Origin: Acrocarpospora phusangensis
Lineage (GTDB): Bacteria > Actinomycetota > Actinomycetes > Streptosporangiales > Streptosporangiaceae
Assembly: GCF_016862995.1 (NCBI RefSeq)
Contig: NZ_BOOA01000082.1
Span: 1-35,673 of the forward strand
Direction of reading: 5' to 3'
Length of the DNA stretch: 35,673 nucleotides
Position 1 is the first letter of the stretch. Every line of letters begins with the position of its first letter. The position numbers were made by a program, and so were the translations under genes. The notes beneath the pieces are model-generated. The model ran no database searches and had not been told where the DNA came from. It was given only the letters and a program-made list of their open reading frames with translations. Positions 1-9,350 of the stretch are shown piece after piece.

Positions 1-562
<562 letters not shown>

Positions 563-792
563 TCAGCAGATGAGCCGCATTCCGGCCGTCACGGCGGCCC
601 GGTACGGCGCTGGGAGTCTTGACGACACGGCACCGTCTCGTATTTGCTCCGCCTCACCACCACCTCCGGCCACGATGGAGAAAAGGAGACACACTCGGCG
701 GCGCGACCGACCTCGCGCCCTTCCCCACGACGTGCCAGACAGCGGTGAAAGCGGGCAGAACACCACGTCCGTTTTTCTCCGGAGTGGTCGTT

Positions 793-827
793 ATGACGGC
801 CCCGCTTATGGCGAGCAGGGCCGTCAT
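793..827 (-). terminator. Hairpin terminator of the FnIII gene
   Basis: Perfect 10-bp stem (ATGACGGCCC at 793-802 pairing with 818-827) around a 15-nt loop that can form a further 3-bp stem. It begins 13 nt beyond the FnIII stop codon. It lacks a U-tract, which is common for actinomycete terminators. Confidence 0.6.
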
Positions 828-840
828 CCACGTGATGCGG

Positions 841-1854
841 CTACTGGTTGCCGCAGGGCGTACCCCAGTTGACGGACGTGTTGACGACGTTGCTGGGCGC
901 CGACGCGTTACCCGCGGGGTCCACCGCCACGATGGTCACCGCGTTGGTTCCGAAGATCTCCGTGTACGCGATGGTGCGCGTCCCGCCGGTGATCACTTCG
1001 AGGATGGTGCCGTTGGAACGGAGTTCGTACTCCAGAGCCGAGGCCGGGGCCTGGTCGTCGGTCGAGGCTGTCCAGCGGGCCCAGATCTCGTCGGGGCAGT
1101 AGCCGGTGCCGCCCCCGGACGCCGAGGTCAGGGTCGGCGTGCTGGGAGCGAGGACGTCGCCGGACGCGTCCGTGGTCACGGTCAGCGGGGCGCTGGGCGC
1201 AGACAGGTTGCCGCCGCTGTCGACGGCGCGTACGGACAGGCTGTAGGTGGTTCCGGGTTCGAGTTGGCGGACCCACATCCTGGACGAGGACAGGATCGGG
1301 CTGCCGGCCGGCCGGACGTCGTACACGTTGGGGCTGGGCACCCCGTTGACCAGGACCTCGTACCTGATCGGCCCGAAGTCGTCGGTCGAGTTCGACCAGT
1401 TCAGCAGAGCGGTGGACGCGGTGACGCTGTCGACGGGGGTCCCGTGCACGTTGTTCGCCAGCGTGAGCGCGCTCGGCGCGGAGGGCGCGAGGACGTCCGG
1501 CTGCGTGGTGACGTTGACGATGTTGCTCGGCAGCGACCAGTTCCTCCCATCCCAGGCCTGTACGCGGAACGGATACGTCACGCCGGGACGCAGCCCGGTG
1601 AAGGACGCCGTCGTCGTCGGATGGTCGACGTAGACGACGGGGGTCAGCCCGGGAGCCCACGCGGCGTACCAGACGACCTTGACGTTGTCGGTCGAGCGGT
1701 TCCACGCGAGGGTCACGCCGGTCTGCGTCACGGCGGTCGAGCGGAGGTTGCCGGGAGCCGACGGAGGCCGGGTGTCCACCGCGGCGATCGCCGGACTTCC
1801 GGTCAGCAGGACCACGCCTGCTGCGATCGTGAGGAGCTTGAGGGCTGTGCGCAC
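841..1854 (-). CDS. Secreted protein with three fibronectin type III domains
   Basis: A 337-aa exported protein of unknown partner. Residues 1-25 form a signal peptide (VRTALKLL, hydrophobic core, then PAIAA). Three FnIII-like repeats follow at about residues 28-118, 119-228 and 229-337. Each opens with a PSAP/PSTP-type proline segment and contains a buried-tryptophan strand (LAWNRSTD, LNWSNSTD, ARWTASTD) and a late YxFRV/YSLSVRAVD strand. The third has two cysteines (in GYCPDE and near the C-terminus) that may pair. FnIII modules usually act as spacers or binding modules in actinobacterial glycoside hydrolases, but no catalytic domain is present here. GTG at 1854 is chosen for its GAGAGGTGG ribosome site and because the longer start would add 12 residues before the signal peptide. 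It lies 92 nt downstream of the GH9-like gene on the same strand. Confidence 0.8.
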   Translation of the reverse strand: MRTALKLLTIAAGVVLLTGSPAIAAVDTRPPSAPGNLRSTAVTQTGVTLAWNRSTDNVKVVWYAAWAPGLTPVVYVDHPTTTASFTGLRPGVTYPFRVQAWDGRNWSLPSNIVNVTTQPDVLAPSAPSALTLANNVHGTPVDSVTASTALLNWSNSTDDFGPIRYEVLVNGVPSPNVYDVRPAGSPILSSSRMWVRQLEPGTTYSLSVRAVDSGGNLSAPSAPLTVTTDASGDVLAPSTPTLTSASGGGTGYCPDEIWARWTASTDDQAPASALEYELRSNGTILEVITGGTRTIAYTEIFGTNAVTIVAVDPAGNASAPSNVVNTSVNWGTPCGNQ

Positions 1855-1912
1855 GAGACCACCTCTCAACTGATGTTGGTGAAGTGGCATACCGGCGCCG
1901 AAGCCCAGCGGG

Positions 1913-1928
1913 ATTCACCCGTGTGAAT
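1913..1928. promoter_or_regulatory. ATTCAC/GTGAAT inverted repeat between two minus genes
   Basis: Six-base arms ATTCAC and GTGAAT separated by 4 nt, 18 nt beyond the GH9-like stop and about 60 nt upstream of the FnIII start. It could be an operator for the FnIII gene or a weak terminator of the GH9-like gene; the short stem favours a protein-binding site. Confidence 0.3.
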
Positions 1929-1946
1929 AACGCATTGATAACAGCC

Positions 1947-3647
1947 TCACCGGGCGTACGCGACCGCGAGCAGGAACCAGCCCGTATGCGGAATCCACTG
2001 CTCGGCCCAGCGCCACGAGTCCCCTTCCGGCGCATCGGCCGGCAGAAACGCGACATCCTCCTCGTCGCTCCACCCGGACGTGATCCCGTTCACGATCCCC
2101 CCGGGGATATTCGGAAAATCCGACGTGTAGTCCGGGTTGTTGCGCCCACGCCCTTGAATCATCGACACGTCGAAAGGATTGCGTCCCGTGATCCAGGCGA
2201 GCTGGTCGTCCGCGAATACGTGCAACCGCCGCCGGTCCTCCTCGCCGACCCGATCGAGCGCGGCACACGCCGACGCGGCCACCGCGAGCGAGGCGATCGT
2301 CGCATTCTCGCCCTGCCACCAATACCCGGTCTCGTTGGCATGCGGAAAGAAGAAGGCGTCCCTGGCCTCCCCACCCGCCGGCTGCACCCGCTGCCGTGGA
2401 TAACCGAACGGATTGGCCACCGCGTACGTCCGCTCCAACGTGTCCAGCATCGCCCGCACCGCCACCTCCTCCGCCCGTACGGCCTCCGGCGCGTCCCCCA
2501 TGACCTCGGCGAACCTCAGCAGCGCCAGCACCGGCAACCCCGCCTCGGCGGCATGAAAGAACGGCCGCCCCTCGACGTCGGCCACGAACCAGCCCGGACT
2601 TTCCCCGTCGCCGGTGTAGCGCGCCACGAGTGCGCGGGCCCGCCTCCTGGCCGCCTCCCGCGCACCGTTGAACGACGCCGCCACCAGCTCGGAAGCGGCC
2701 AGCAACGCGGCATAGTCATCGACGATGGACTCGGTTCCGTCATCGAGATATTCGAGATTGTGTTTCTCTAGGTGCTCGAATCCGACCCGCGCCGCCTCCA
2801 GGTATTCAGCCCGGCTGAACTCCCCGTCGTCGTCCTGCCTGGCCGCCCGCGCGAGCGCCGCGATGGCCAGCCCGCCGCCCTGCCGATAGGCGGCCTGATA
2901 ACGGTCGGTGCGTACGCACTCGGGCAGCGGCGCGGTCACCACCCGCTCGTCCAGACGCTTGGTCAGCGCGTCGAATATCCCGGTGTAGAAGTACCCCTCA
3001 GCCGACCGGAACCTGACCAGGAAGTCAGCTCCCCACAACGCCTCGTCACGCAGCCGCGCACTCAGCGACTTCACCAAACCCGGATGACGCTCGGCAATCG
3101 CGTCCCGCGCCGCCAGCATCGCCCAGGCACACAACGGAATCTGCTGCGGACTCATCGTCCGCGTATAAGTCAGATGGCTGAGAAACTTACTCGTATCCCC
3201 ACTCGCATCAAGCCACCCCCCACGCGCATCGACAGTGGCCCCGGACTCGTCCCCCCAGAACGCCGCCCGGCGATCCTTACGATCAATCTCCCCACTGGAC
3301 CGCATGGCCTTGAAATAAGCGAGCACATCCGACATCGTCTGCCGCTGCAACCGATCCTCCGCCACCACGAAGGTCTCGCCCCGCACACCCCCCACCCGTA
3401 CGGCATAACGCCCCGCTGCCAACCCCTCCGGAAGCTCCACCCGCACGTACGGCCCGACACTCCACCCAGGCACCTTCTCAACCGCCCCCACCACCAGCGG
3501 AACGGCCGCCGAACCATCCTCCGGCACCAGCGACACCCGCCCAGGCGGCACCCCATCCGGCAACCGCACCACTACGGCCTTCGAGGCACCCAAGCCATAA
3601 CCGAGGTGGCCACCGTGAACAACAGGAGTGTCATCGTTTGAGCGCAT
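1947..3647 (-). CDS. GH9-family glycoside hydrolase, apparently cytoplasmic
   Basis: A 566-aa protein with an N-terminal beta-sandwich (about residues 8-98, like the Ig-like domain before many GH9 catalytic domains) and an (alpha/alpha)6-type domain. The GH9 landmark is GGWLDASGDTSKF at residues 143-155. It corresponds to the DAGD block holding the nucleophile-activating aspartates, with one extra residue. WITGRNPFDVSMIQGRG matches the GH9 LGxNP...S...G block. Near the C-terminus AEQWIPHTGWFLLAVAYAR aligns with the NE...D...AGF segment, making E549 the likely acid. There is no signal peptide, so it may act on imported oligosaccharides. The exact substrate cannot be read; some GH9 enzymes are exo-glucosidases or glucosaminidases rather than cellulases. 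ATG at 3647 has a weak AAGGGG site; the frame stays open further upstream, but that extension runs antisense to the NACHT gene and looks like noise. Confidence 0.78.
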   Translation of the reverse strand: MRSNDDTPVVHGGHLGYGLGASKAVVVRLPDGVPPGRVSLVPEDGSAAVPLVVGAVEKVPGWSVGPYVRVELPEGLAAGRYAVRVGGVRGETFVVAEDRLQRQTMSDVLAYFKAMRSSGEIDRKDRRAAFWGDESGATVDARGGWLDASGDTSKFLSHLTYTRTMSPQQIPLCAWAMLAARDAIAERHPGLVKSLSARLRDEALWGADFLVRFRSAEGYFYTGIFDALTKRLDERVVTAPLPECVRTDRYQAAYRQGGGLAIAALARAARQDDDGEFSRAEYLEAARVGFEHLEKHNLEYLDDGTESIVDDYAALLAASELVAASFNGAREAARRRARALVARYTGDGESPGWFVADVEGRPFFHAAEAGLPVLALLRFAEVMGDAPEAVRAEEVAVRAMLDTLERTYAVANPFGYPRQRVQPAGGEARDAFFFPHANETGYWWQGENATIASLAVAASACAALDRVGEEDRRRLHVFADDQLAWITGRNPFDVSMIQGRGRNNPDYTSDFPNIPGGIVNGITSGWSDEEDVAFLPADAPEGDSWRWAEQWIPHTGWFLLAVAYAR

Positions 3648-3737
3648 CTGCGAGTACCGCCCCTTACCGTCCCGTCTGAGAAGATCATGTCGAGGATATC
3701 CATCGTTCGGCGGGCGGAACTCTGAGATCCTGCAGAG

Positions 3738-6700
3738 GTGAGTGATCCGTTCCTCGGTCTCGCCATGGGAATCGTGAAAGCCGCCTGCAAAGTCTGGCTC
3801 AAAGATCACGAATTCGCCGCCGAGGCCAGTGGGTCGGTTGTCGACCTGGTCCAGTCGAGAGTCACGGACGTGCGCGAGCAGCGCCGGCTCAAGAGGCTCT
3901 TCGAGCAGTTCGAAGAGCGCATCGCCGACCAGTTCGTGGACGCGCTCTCCGCCGAGTTCGCCACCGTGCCGGAAAACGAGCGCACCGCGGCCGTTCTCGC
4001 CGCGTCGGACGTTCTGGACCGGGCGCGGTTGCTCGACGAGGACGTCTTCGCCGCCGACCTCGATCCTCTCTACTTGGAGCGGAACCTCCGCCGGGACGAG
4101 GAGAGTTTCGTCAGGGATCTGTCGCCCAACGCGCTCCCCATCTACGAGCGGATCCTCAGCGAGGGCAGTGCCTACATCATCGAGGTCGCGGCCACGCTGC
4201 CACAGTTTCAGACCGGAGCGTTCCGGGCCATTCTGCAACGCCAGGAGGCTCTTCTCACCGCGATCGACACCCTCACTGAACGCATTCCCCGGACGACCCC
4301 CGGAGATCCCGACGCCGACTTCGAGGTGGCCTACCGTCGCCAGGTGGTCAACCGCCTCGACCGGATCGAATTGTTCGGGGCCACGCTTTCCGCCGGTGTG
4401 CACCGGTATCCCCTGAGTGTCGCCTACATCAGCTTGAGCGCGTTGAACGAGCGCCCACAGATCCAGCGCCACGAGCAGCCTGTTCGCCCCGAGCAGAGAA
4501 GAGAGCCTCTCCCCGGCTCCGACGAACCATCGGAACTCCCACTGGCATTATCTATTCTCAAATCCCATGGATCTATCTTTGATTTGTGGCCGAAATTGTC
4601 CCCCGACGAGTCGTGGGCTGCGGCCATCTATTTCTCTTATGTGAATAGTATCGGCTTCGAAGAGAGCGCCTTCGACGCGGAAGAGGTCCCGGTCTCGCTC
4701 GCCGATTCCGGTGCGGTCCACCGAGTCGACGACGTCCTCGCGGGTGCGACACGCCTCTTCTTCCGCGGCGAGGCCGGTTCCGGGAAGACCACGCTGCTGC
4801 AGTGGCTGGCGGTGCGCAGCGCCAAACGGGATTTCGCCCAACGCCTCTGGGAGTGGAACGACCTGGTTCCGTTCTTCATCCCGCTCAGGAAGTTCGTGGG
4901 CCAGGAGCTGCCGCCGCCCGAGGCGATGGTCCTGCACGTGGGGCGGCACATCGCCGACGAGATGCCGTCCGGCTGGGTCCACCGGATTCTCCGGGACGGC
5001 CGCGCGCTCGTCCTGGTCGACGGCATCGACGAGCTGCCGGAGGACGAGCGCACCAATGCGAAGGACTGGCTGGAGACGCTGACGACGGAGTATCCGTACG
5101 CGCGCTATGTGGTCACCTCCCGGCCGGCCGCCGCCGGCGCGGACTGGTTGCGACGCGAGGACTTCGGCGCGGCGTCCCTGCAGACCATGGGCTGGACGGA
5201 CATCAAGGAGTTCATCGAGCACTGGCATCGCGCCTGCGGGGCCGACCTGGAGGGCACGCCGGAGGAGCGGGACCTGGTCGTCCACCAGAACTCTCTGCTC
5301 GCGGCCATCCGCGCCCGCCGCCACCTGCGCCAGCTCGCGACGAATCCGCTGCTCTGCGCGCTCATGTGCGCCCTGTACTTCGACCGCCGGATGCAGCTTC
5401 CCCATGACCGGATGGAGCTGTACCGGGTCGCGCTCGAAATGCTGCTGGAACGCCGGGAGCGCGAGCGCGGCAGCCTCGCGGGACGGCACCTGTCGAAGAC
5501 CGACCAGATCATCCTGCTCCAGGATCTGGCCTACTGGCTGATCCGGAACGGCTGGTCCGACGCTCCGACGGATCGCGTCGTCGAACGGCTCGGCAAGCGC
5601 CTGGAGTTCATGCCGAGATCGCTGGGCGATCCGGCGGAGGTCCTCGACACGCTGCTGCTCCGGAGCGGTGTGATCAGGGAGCCGGTGGCCGGGCGGATCG
5701 ACTTCATCCACCGCACGTTCGAGGAGTATCTCGCGGCGAAAGCGGCGATCGAGGCCGATGACATGGGTCTTCTGGTGGAGCAGGCCCACAACGATCAGTG
5801 GCGGGAGGTCGTCATCATGGCGGCCGGTCACGCCCAGCCGCGCCAGCGGACCGAGCTGTTCCGGCTGCTCCTCGCGCGGGCGGAAGGCGACGAGACGTCT
5901 GCGAGGACGCTCCGGCTGCTGGCCGTCGCGTGCTTCGAGACCTCCGCCGAGCTGGAACCGCCGATCCGCGACCGGATCCAGTCGATGGCCGCGGAACTGC
6001 TGCCGCCCAACGATGTGGACGACGCCGAGTCATTGGCGATGGCCGGGGATTTCGTCATCGACCTGCTGACGGTGCGGACGATCGAGACGCCGCGGCAGGC
6101 CGCGGCCGTCGTCCGTACGGCTTCGCTGATCGGGGGCGAGGCGGCGGTCAGGGTGATCGGGGATGTGGCGGCGCGCTACAGCGACACCATGGTCAGTGCG
6201 GAACTGCTGCTCGCATGGCGCAGCTTCGACCCCGACGAGTACGCGGAGAACGTGTTGCGCCACGCCTCCGGCGTCACCGAAGTCAGCCTCGACGACCCCA
6301 CCCGAGTCAGGGCCATCCGCCATCTGAACGCGTTGACCTCGGTCAAGTGGCGGCTGCACAAGGGCTCCGGAGACCTCTCGGGCATCGCGGAGATCCATGG
6401 TCTGACCGCGCTCGATGTCGAGATGGATCCGCAGCTCACCGACCTGTCCCCGCTGGCGAGTCATCCAGGGCTGGAGGTGCTGCGGCTGAATGAGACGGGA
6501 ACCTGCGACCTGACCCCGTTGGCGAGCATGCCCCGGTTGAAGGTTCTGGACCTGAACGCGGGCGCTGCCAAGGACATCAAGGTGCTTCACCAGCTCCGGG
6601 AGGTCCAGGCGCTGACCCTGCGGGGTCTCCGCCGAAGCCCGAGCGGGAACATGTTGCCGAGGTCGCCGCTCACGGTGCTACGGCTCGCGCAGTGTTCGGG

Positions 6701-7166
6701 GTTCACGGATCTCCAGCAGCTCGCGAACTGCGACCAGCTGAAGGATCTGGAAGGGCTGGAGCTCCTGGAAAGGGTCGGGCTGCGGAGTCTGGCGGGGATC
6801 GAGAAGTGGAGCCGGACGCTGACCACGCTGACTCTCGGCGATGCCGTGGTCCGGGATCTGTTCCGGATCGCCGCGCTGCGCAATCTCGTCTTTCTCGATC
6901 TGGGCCGATTCCCGGCCAACCTCGATCTTCTCGCTCCGACGCTTCCCGTCAAGATTCTGCGCGTCGCCACCCAGCCTGACGTCAACTCACTTGAGGGGGT
7001 CGCCCGCCTGCCCGGCCTCACCCAGCTCATCATTACCGGGAGCGGACTGCTGGACCTGTCGCCTTTCACCGGTGTGACAGGTCTCACGATTCATGTCTCA
7101 CCTCAGCACGAGGTGAGAGGAGATCACGCCCTGGGCGAAGGGTCGAGTGTGATGGGCAGGCTCTGA
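3738..7166 (+). CDS. NACHT-LRR STAND NTPase, bacterial NLR-like
   Basis: A 1142-aa signal-transducing ATPase. Residues 1-235 match the helical domain (NNH1-type) that precedes NACHT in many actinobacterial proteins, including the segment RLDRIELFGATLSAGVHRYP. After a linker (about 236-340) comes the NACHT core. Walker A is GEAGSGKTTLL (344-354, K350), extended Walker B is LVLVDGIDEL (424-433, D428 and E432), and a sensor-like VVTSRP lies at 458-463. Near 535 is NPLLCALMCALYF, and near 657 HRTFEEYLAA, the usual winged-helix signature. Residues 860-1130 are leucine-rich repeats of the LxxLxxLxL...DLSPLA type. Known relatives sense phage components through the C-terminus, oligomerise and trigger cell death or dormancy. 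No nuclease, TIR or protease effector is visible, so the N-terminal helices may be the effector or a partner is needed. GTG start; weak ribosome site. Codon 271 is TTA, inside an AT-rich patch. Confidence 0.9.
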   Translation: MSDPFLGLAMGIVKAACKVWLKDHEFAAEASGSVVDLVQSRVTDVREQRRLKRLFEQFEERIADQFVDALSAEFATVPENERTAAVLAASDVLDRARLLDEDVFAADLDPLYLERNLRRDEESFVRDLSPNALPIYERILSEGSAYIIEVAATLPQFQTGAFRAILQRQEALLTAIDTLTERIPRTTPGDPDADFEVAYRRQVVNRLDRIELFGATLSAGVHRYPLSVAYISLSALNERPQIQRHEQPVRPEQRREPLPGSDEPSELPLALSILKSHGSIFDLWPKLSPDESWAAAIYFSYVNSIGFEESAFDAEEVPVSLADSGAVHRVDDVLAGATRLFFRGEAGSGKTTLLQWLAVRSAKRDFAQRLWEWNDLVPFFIPLRKFVGQELPPPEAMVLHVGRHIADEMPSGWVHRILRDGRALVLVDGIDELPEDERTNAKDWLETLTTEYPYARYVVTSRPAAAGADWLRREDFGAASLQTMGWTDIKEFIEHWHRACGADLEGTPEERDLVVHQNSLLAAIRARRHLRQLATNPLLCALMCALYFDRRMQLPHDRMELYRVALEMLLERRERERGSLAGRHLSKTDQIILLQDLAYWLIRNGWSDAPTDRVVERLGKRLEFMPRSLGDPAEVLDTLLLRSGVIREPVAGRIDFIHRTFEEYLAAKAAIEADDMGLLVEQAHNDQWREVVIMAAGHAQPRQRTELFRLLLARAEGDETSARTLRLLAVACFETSAELEPPIRDRIQSMAAELLPPNDVDDAESLAMAGDFVIDLLTVRTIETPRQAAAVVRTASLIGGEAAVRVIGDVAARYSDTMVSAELLLAWRSFDPDEYAENVLRHASGVTEVSLDDPTRVRAIRHLNALTSVKWRLHKGSGDLSGIAEIHGLTALDVEMDPQLTDLSPLASHPGLEVLRLNETGTCDLTPLASMPRLKVLDLNAGAAKDIKVLHQLREVQALTLRGLRRSPSGNMLPRSPLTVLRLAQCSGFTDLQQLANCDQLKDLEGLELLERVGLRSLAGIEKWSRTLTTLTLGDAVVRDLFRIAALRNLVFLDLGRFPANLDLLAPTLPVKILRVATQPDVNSLEGVARLPGLTQLIITGSGLLDLSPFTGVTGLTIHVSPQHEVRGDHALGEGSSVMGRL
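7096..7118 (+). repeat. 9-bp hairpin inside the end of the NACHT gene
   Basis: Perfect 9-bp stem TCTCACCTC / GAGGTGAGA with a 5-nt loop, about 46 nt before the NACHT stop codon. It may act as an early terminator or an RNA-stability element between this gene and the secreted pair downstream. The 138 nt that follow to the next start show no other hairpin I can support. Confidence 0.35.
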
Positions 7167-7304
7167 CCATGTCCGCACACGTCTGCGAGATCGACGGGCT
7201 GCACGGCCGCTGCCTGCCGAAATACGCGGCGTGTACCCCCCTTATACGCCCCTCCCGTATCCAGGCTTCGCCATCCATTCGCGAGCTGGTACGGGAGGCC
7301 ACAC

Positions 7305-9350
7305 GTGGCTCGTCGTTTAGCAGGGGTTGCGATCACCGCGTTGATGACGGGAGGTGCGATCTTCGGAGGCCTGACCGGGGGGCAGGCGTCAGCGCAGACC
7401 CGGGAGAGAGTAGAGCTCCTGTCGGAACGCGGCGAGACCACGGAGATCTTCGCCAACCCCGACGGATCGTTCACCCGGTACGAATACCTCCGCCCGGTCT
7501 GGGCGAAGTCGCAGAACGGCGCCTGGGTACGCCCCGACGCCACCCTGCGGGAACGCCCCGACGGCACGATCGCCCCGATCGCGCCCACGTTCCCGATCGT
7601 GTTCAGCGGCGGCGGCGACGCCCCGATGGCCAAGGCGAGCCGGGGCGGCACCGAACTGACCCTCGGCTGGCCGGGCCCGCTGCCCGAACCGGTCATCAAG
7701 GGCAACGTCGCGCTCTACCCCGAGGTGCTCAAGGGCGTCGACCTGGAGGTCGAGGCCGAACTCGACGGATTCACCCACTACCTGGTGGTGAAGAACCGCG
7801 AAGCCGCCGCCAACCCGGCGCTGCGCAAGCTGTCCCTGAAGACCACGACCAAGGGCCTGTCCCTGGGCGTCGACGCCAGGACCGGCGCGGTCAGCGCCAA
7901 GGACGCCGGCGGCAACCTGGTCCTGGGCGGCGCGACCCCCACCATGTGGGACGGCGACACCGAGAAGCCCGTCAAGGCCGAGGTACGCGCGGGCGCCCTC
8001 GACCTCGTCCCCGACCCCGCCCTGCTGGACGACCCCGGCGCCCAGTTCCCCATCAAGATCGACCCGTCGTTCAGCGGCCGCCGCAACCACTGGACGGTGG
8101 TCCGCGAACTCGCCCCCACCACGTCGTACTACGACCGGCTGACGATCAACAGTGACGACGGCACCGCGGGCGTGCTGCGCGCCGGCATCTCCGACGGCAA
8201 GAAGGCGCGCTCGTTCGTCCAGCTGAACATCGCCGGGGTGTCCGGGACCGTGGTCAGCAAGGCCACGTTCCGCGTGTGGCACTCCTGGTCGGCCAAGGAC
8301 TGCGGCAACGGCAACAACAGCGGCGGTTCCGTCGCGGCCTGGCACACCGGCACGATCAGCGGCTCCACCACCTGGAACGCGCAGCCGTCCTGGATCGCCT
8401 CGCAAGGCCACGACAACAAGGTCGTGCGCCGCTACGACGGCGGTTACAACGACAAGTGCCCGGCCGGCGCTCAGGAGTACAACGTCACCACCGTCGTGAA
8501 GAACGCGGCCGCGGCCGGCGCCACGAACATGACGCTGGGGCTGCGCGCCGTCAGCGAGACCGACCAGTGGGCGTGGAAGCGCTACAAGGTCACCAGTGAC
8601 GCCAACCACGCGCACAACCCGGTGCTGGCCATCGACTACAACTCCTACCCGGCGGCGCCCGACCAGCTCACCGTCTCGTCCCAGCCCTGCGTGACCGGCG
8701 CCGCGCGGCCGTGGATCTCGTCCCACACGGTCACGCTGAAGGCGCGGCTGTCGGACCCGGACCCCGAGACCGACATGAAGGCCACCTTCGAGTGGGCCCG
8801 CGTCAACGCCGACGGCACCTACAGCGCCGCCGTGGGCTCGGCGACCACGCCCGGCAACACCTCCACCGGCACGACCACCCAGGTCACCACCCCGGCGCTC
8901 GACGAGGGCGGCCTGTACGCCTTCCGCGCCCTCGCCAACGACGGAAGCCTCAACAGCAAGGCGTACAGCGCCTGGTGCGAGTTCGGCGTGGACACCGTCG
9001 GCCTGGACACCGAGCCGGCCGTGACCTCGGCCGACTACCCGTCCGACGGCGAGTACCACGGCGCGCCCGGCCAGACCGGCACGTTCACCTTCAGCGGCGG
9101 CGGCTCCGACGTCACCGGCTTCAAGTACGGCTGGGCCGAACCGCCCACCACGTACGTCGCCGGCGCGCCGGCCACCCTTCAGCTCACACCGCCGCCGCCG
9201 AACCCGGCCAGCCCCACCCGCCCCGGCCAGCTCACCCTGTACGTGCGCGCCGTGGACCGGGCCGGCCACGAGGGCCCGATCAAGCCGTACGTCTTCCTCG
9301 TGGGTTCCGCCGCCGGCCAGGCCGTCGTGTCCTTCGGAGGCCGACGGTGA
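7305..9350 (+). CDS. Secreted DNRLRE-domain protein, partner of the RHS protein
   Basis: A 681-aa exported protein. Residues 1-31 form a signal peptide (MARRLAGVAITALMTGG..., cleavage after QASAQ or nearby). About 35-260 is the beta-rich region typical of actinobacterial proteins that sit before RHS genes (ERVELLSERGETTEIFANPDG, later PIKIDPSF). About 265-445 resembles a DNRLRE domain: a DRL segment, SFVQLNIAGVSGTVVSKATFRVW, then TTWNAQPSW and a final HNPVLAIDY strand. Two Ig-like beta modules complete it (about 450-680). Related genes are commonly found directly upstream of secreted RHS proteins, and here the stop overlaps the RHS start by 4 nt (GTGA), so translational coupling and joint function at the cell surface are likely. 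GTG at 7305 has GGGAGG 6 nt upstream. Codon 5 is TTA. Confidence 0.82.
   Translation: MARRLAGVAITALMTGGAIFGGLTGGQASAQTRERVELLSERGETTEIFANPDGSFTRYEYLRPVWAKSQNGAWVRPDATLRERPDGTIAPIAPTFPIVFSGGGDAPMAKASRGGTELTLGWPGPLPEPVIKGNVALYPEVLKGVDLEVEAELDGFTHYLVVKNREAAANPALRKLSLKTTTKGLSLGVDARTGAVSAKDAGGNLVLGGATPTMWDGDTEKPVKAEVRAGALDLVPDPALLDDPGAQFPIKIDPSFSGRRNHWTVVRELAPTTSYYDRLTINSDDGTAGVLRAGISDGKKARSFVQLNIAGVSGTVVSKATFRVWHSWSAKDCGNGNNSGGSVAAWHTGTISGSTTWNAQPSWIASQGHDNKVVRRYDGGYNDKCPAGAQEYNVTTVVKNAAAAGATNMTLGLRAVSETDQWAWKRYKVTSDANHAHNPVLAIDYNSYPAAPDQLTVSSQPCVTGAARPWISSHTVTLKARLSDPDPETDMKATFEWARVNADGTYSAAVGSATTPGNTSTGTTTQVTTPALDEGGLYAFRALANDGSLNSKAYSAWCEFGVDTVGLDTEPAVTSADYPSDGEYHGAPGQTGTFTFSGGGSDVTGFKYGWAEPPTTYVAGAPATLQLTPPPPNPASPTRPGQLTLYVRAVDRAGHEGPIKPYVFLVGSAAGQAVVSFGGRR

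Noticed and set aside
619-1926. Open plus-strand frame of 435 codons across the FnIII gene
   Set aside because: Arg/Gly/Asp-rich shadow; the minus strand gives a signal peptide and three FnIII repeats.
3648-4472. Upstream in-frame extension of the GH9-like gene
   Set aside because: The extension is antisense to the NACHT head, has no domain and no signal peptide, and the ATG at 3647 begins the recognisable domain.
7169-8155. Plus-strand frame starting right after the NACHT stop
   Set aside because: Becomes an Arg/Gly/Pro run where the DNRLRE gene begins in another frame; no domain.
7389-9269. Open minus-strand frame of 626 codons opposite the DNRLRE gene
   Set aside because: Low-complexity Gly/Arg/Ala/Val product with no start site; antisense shadow.
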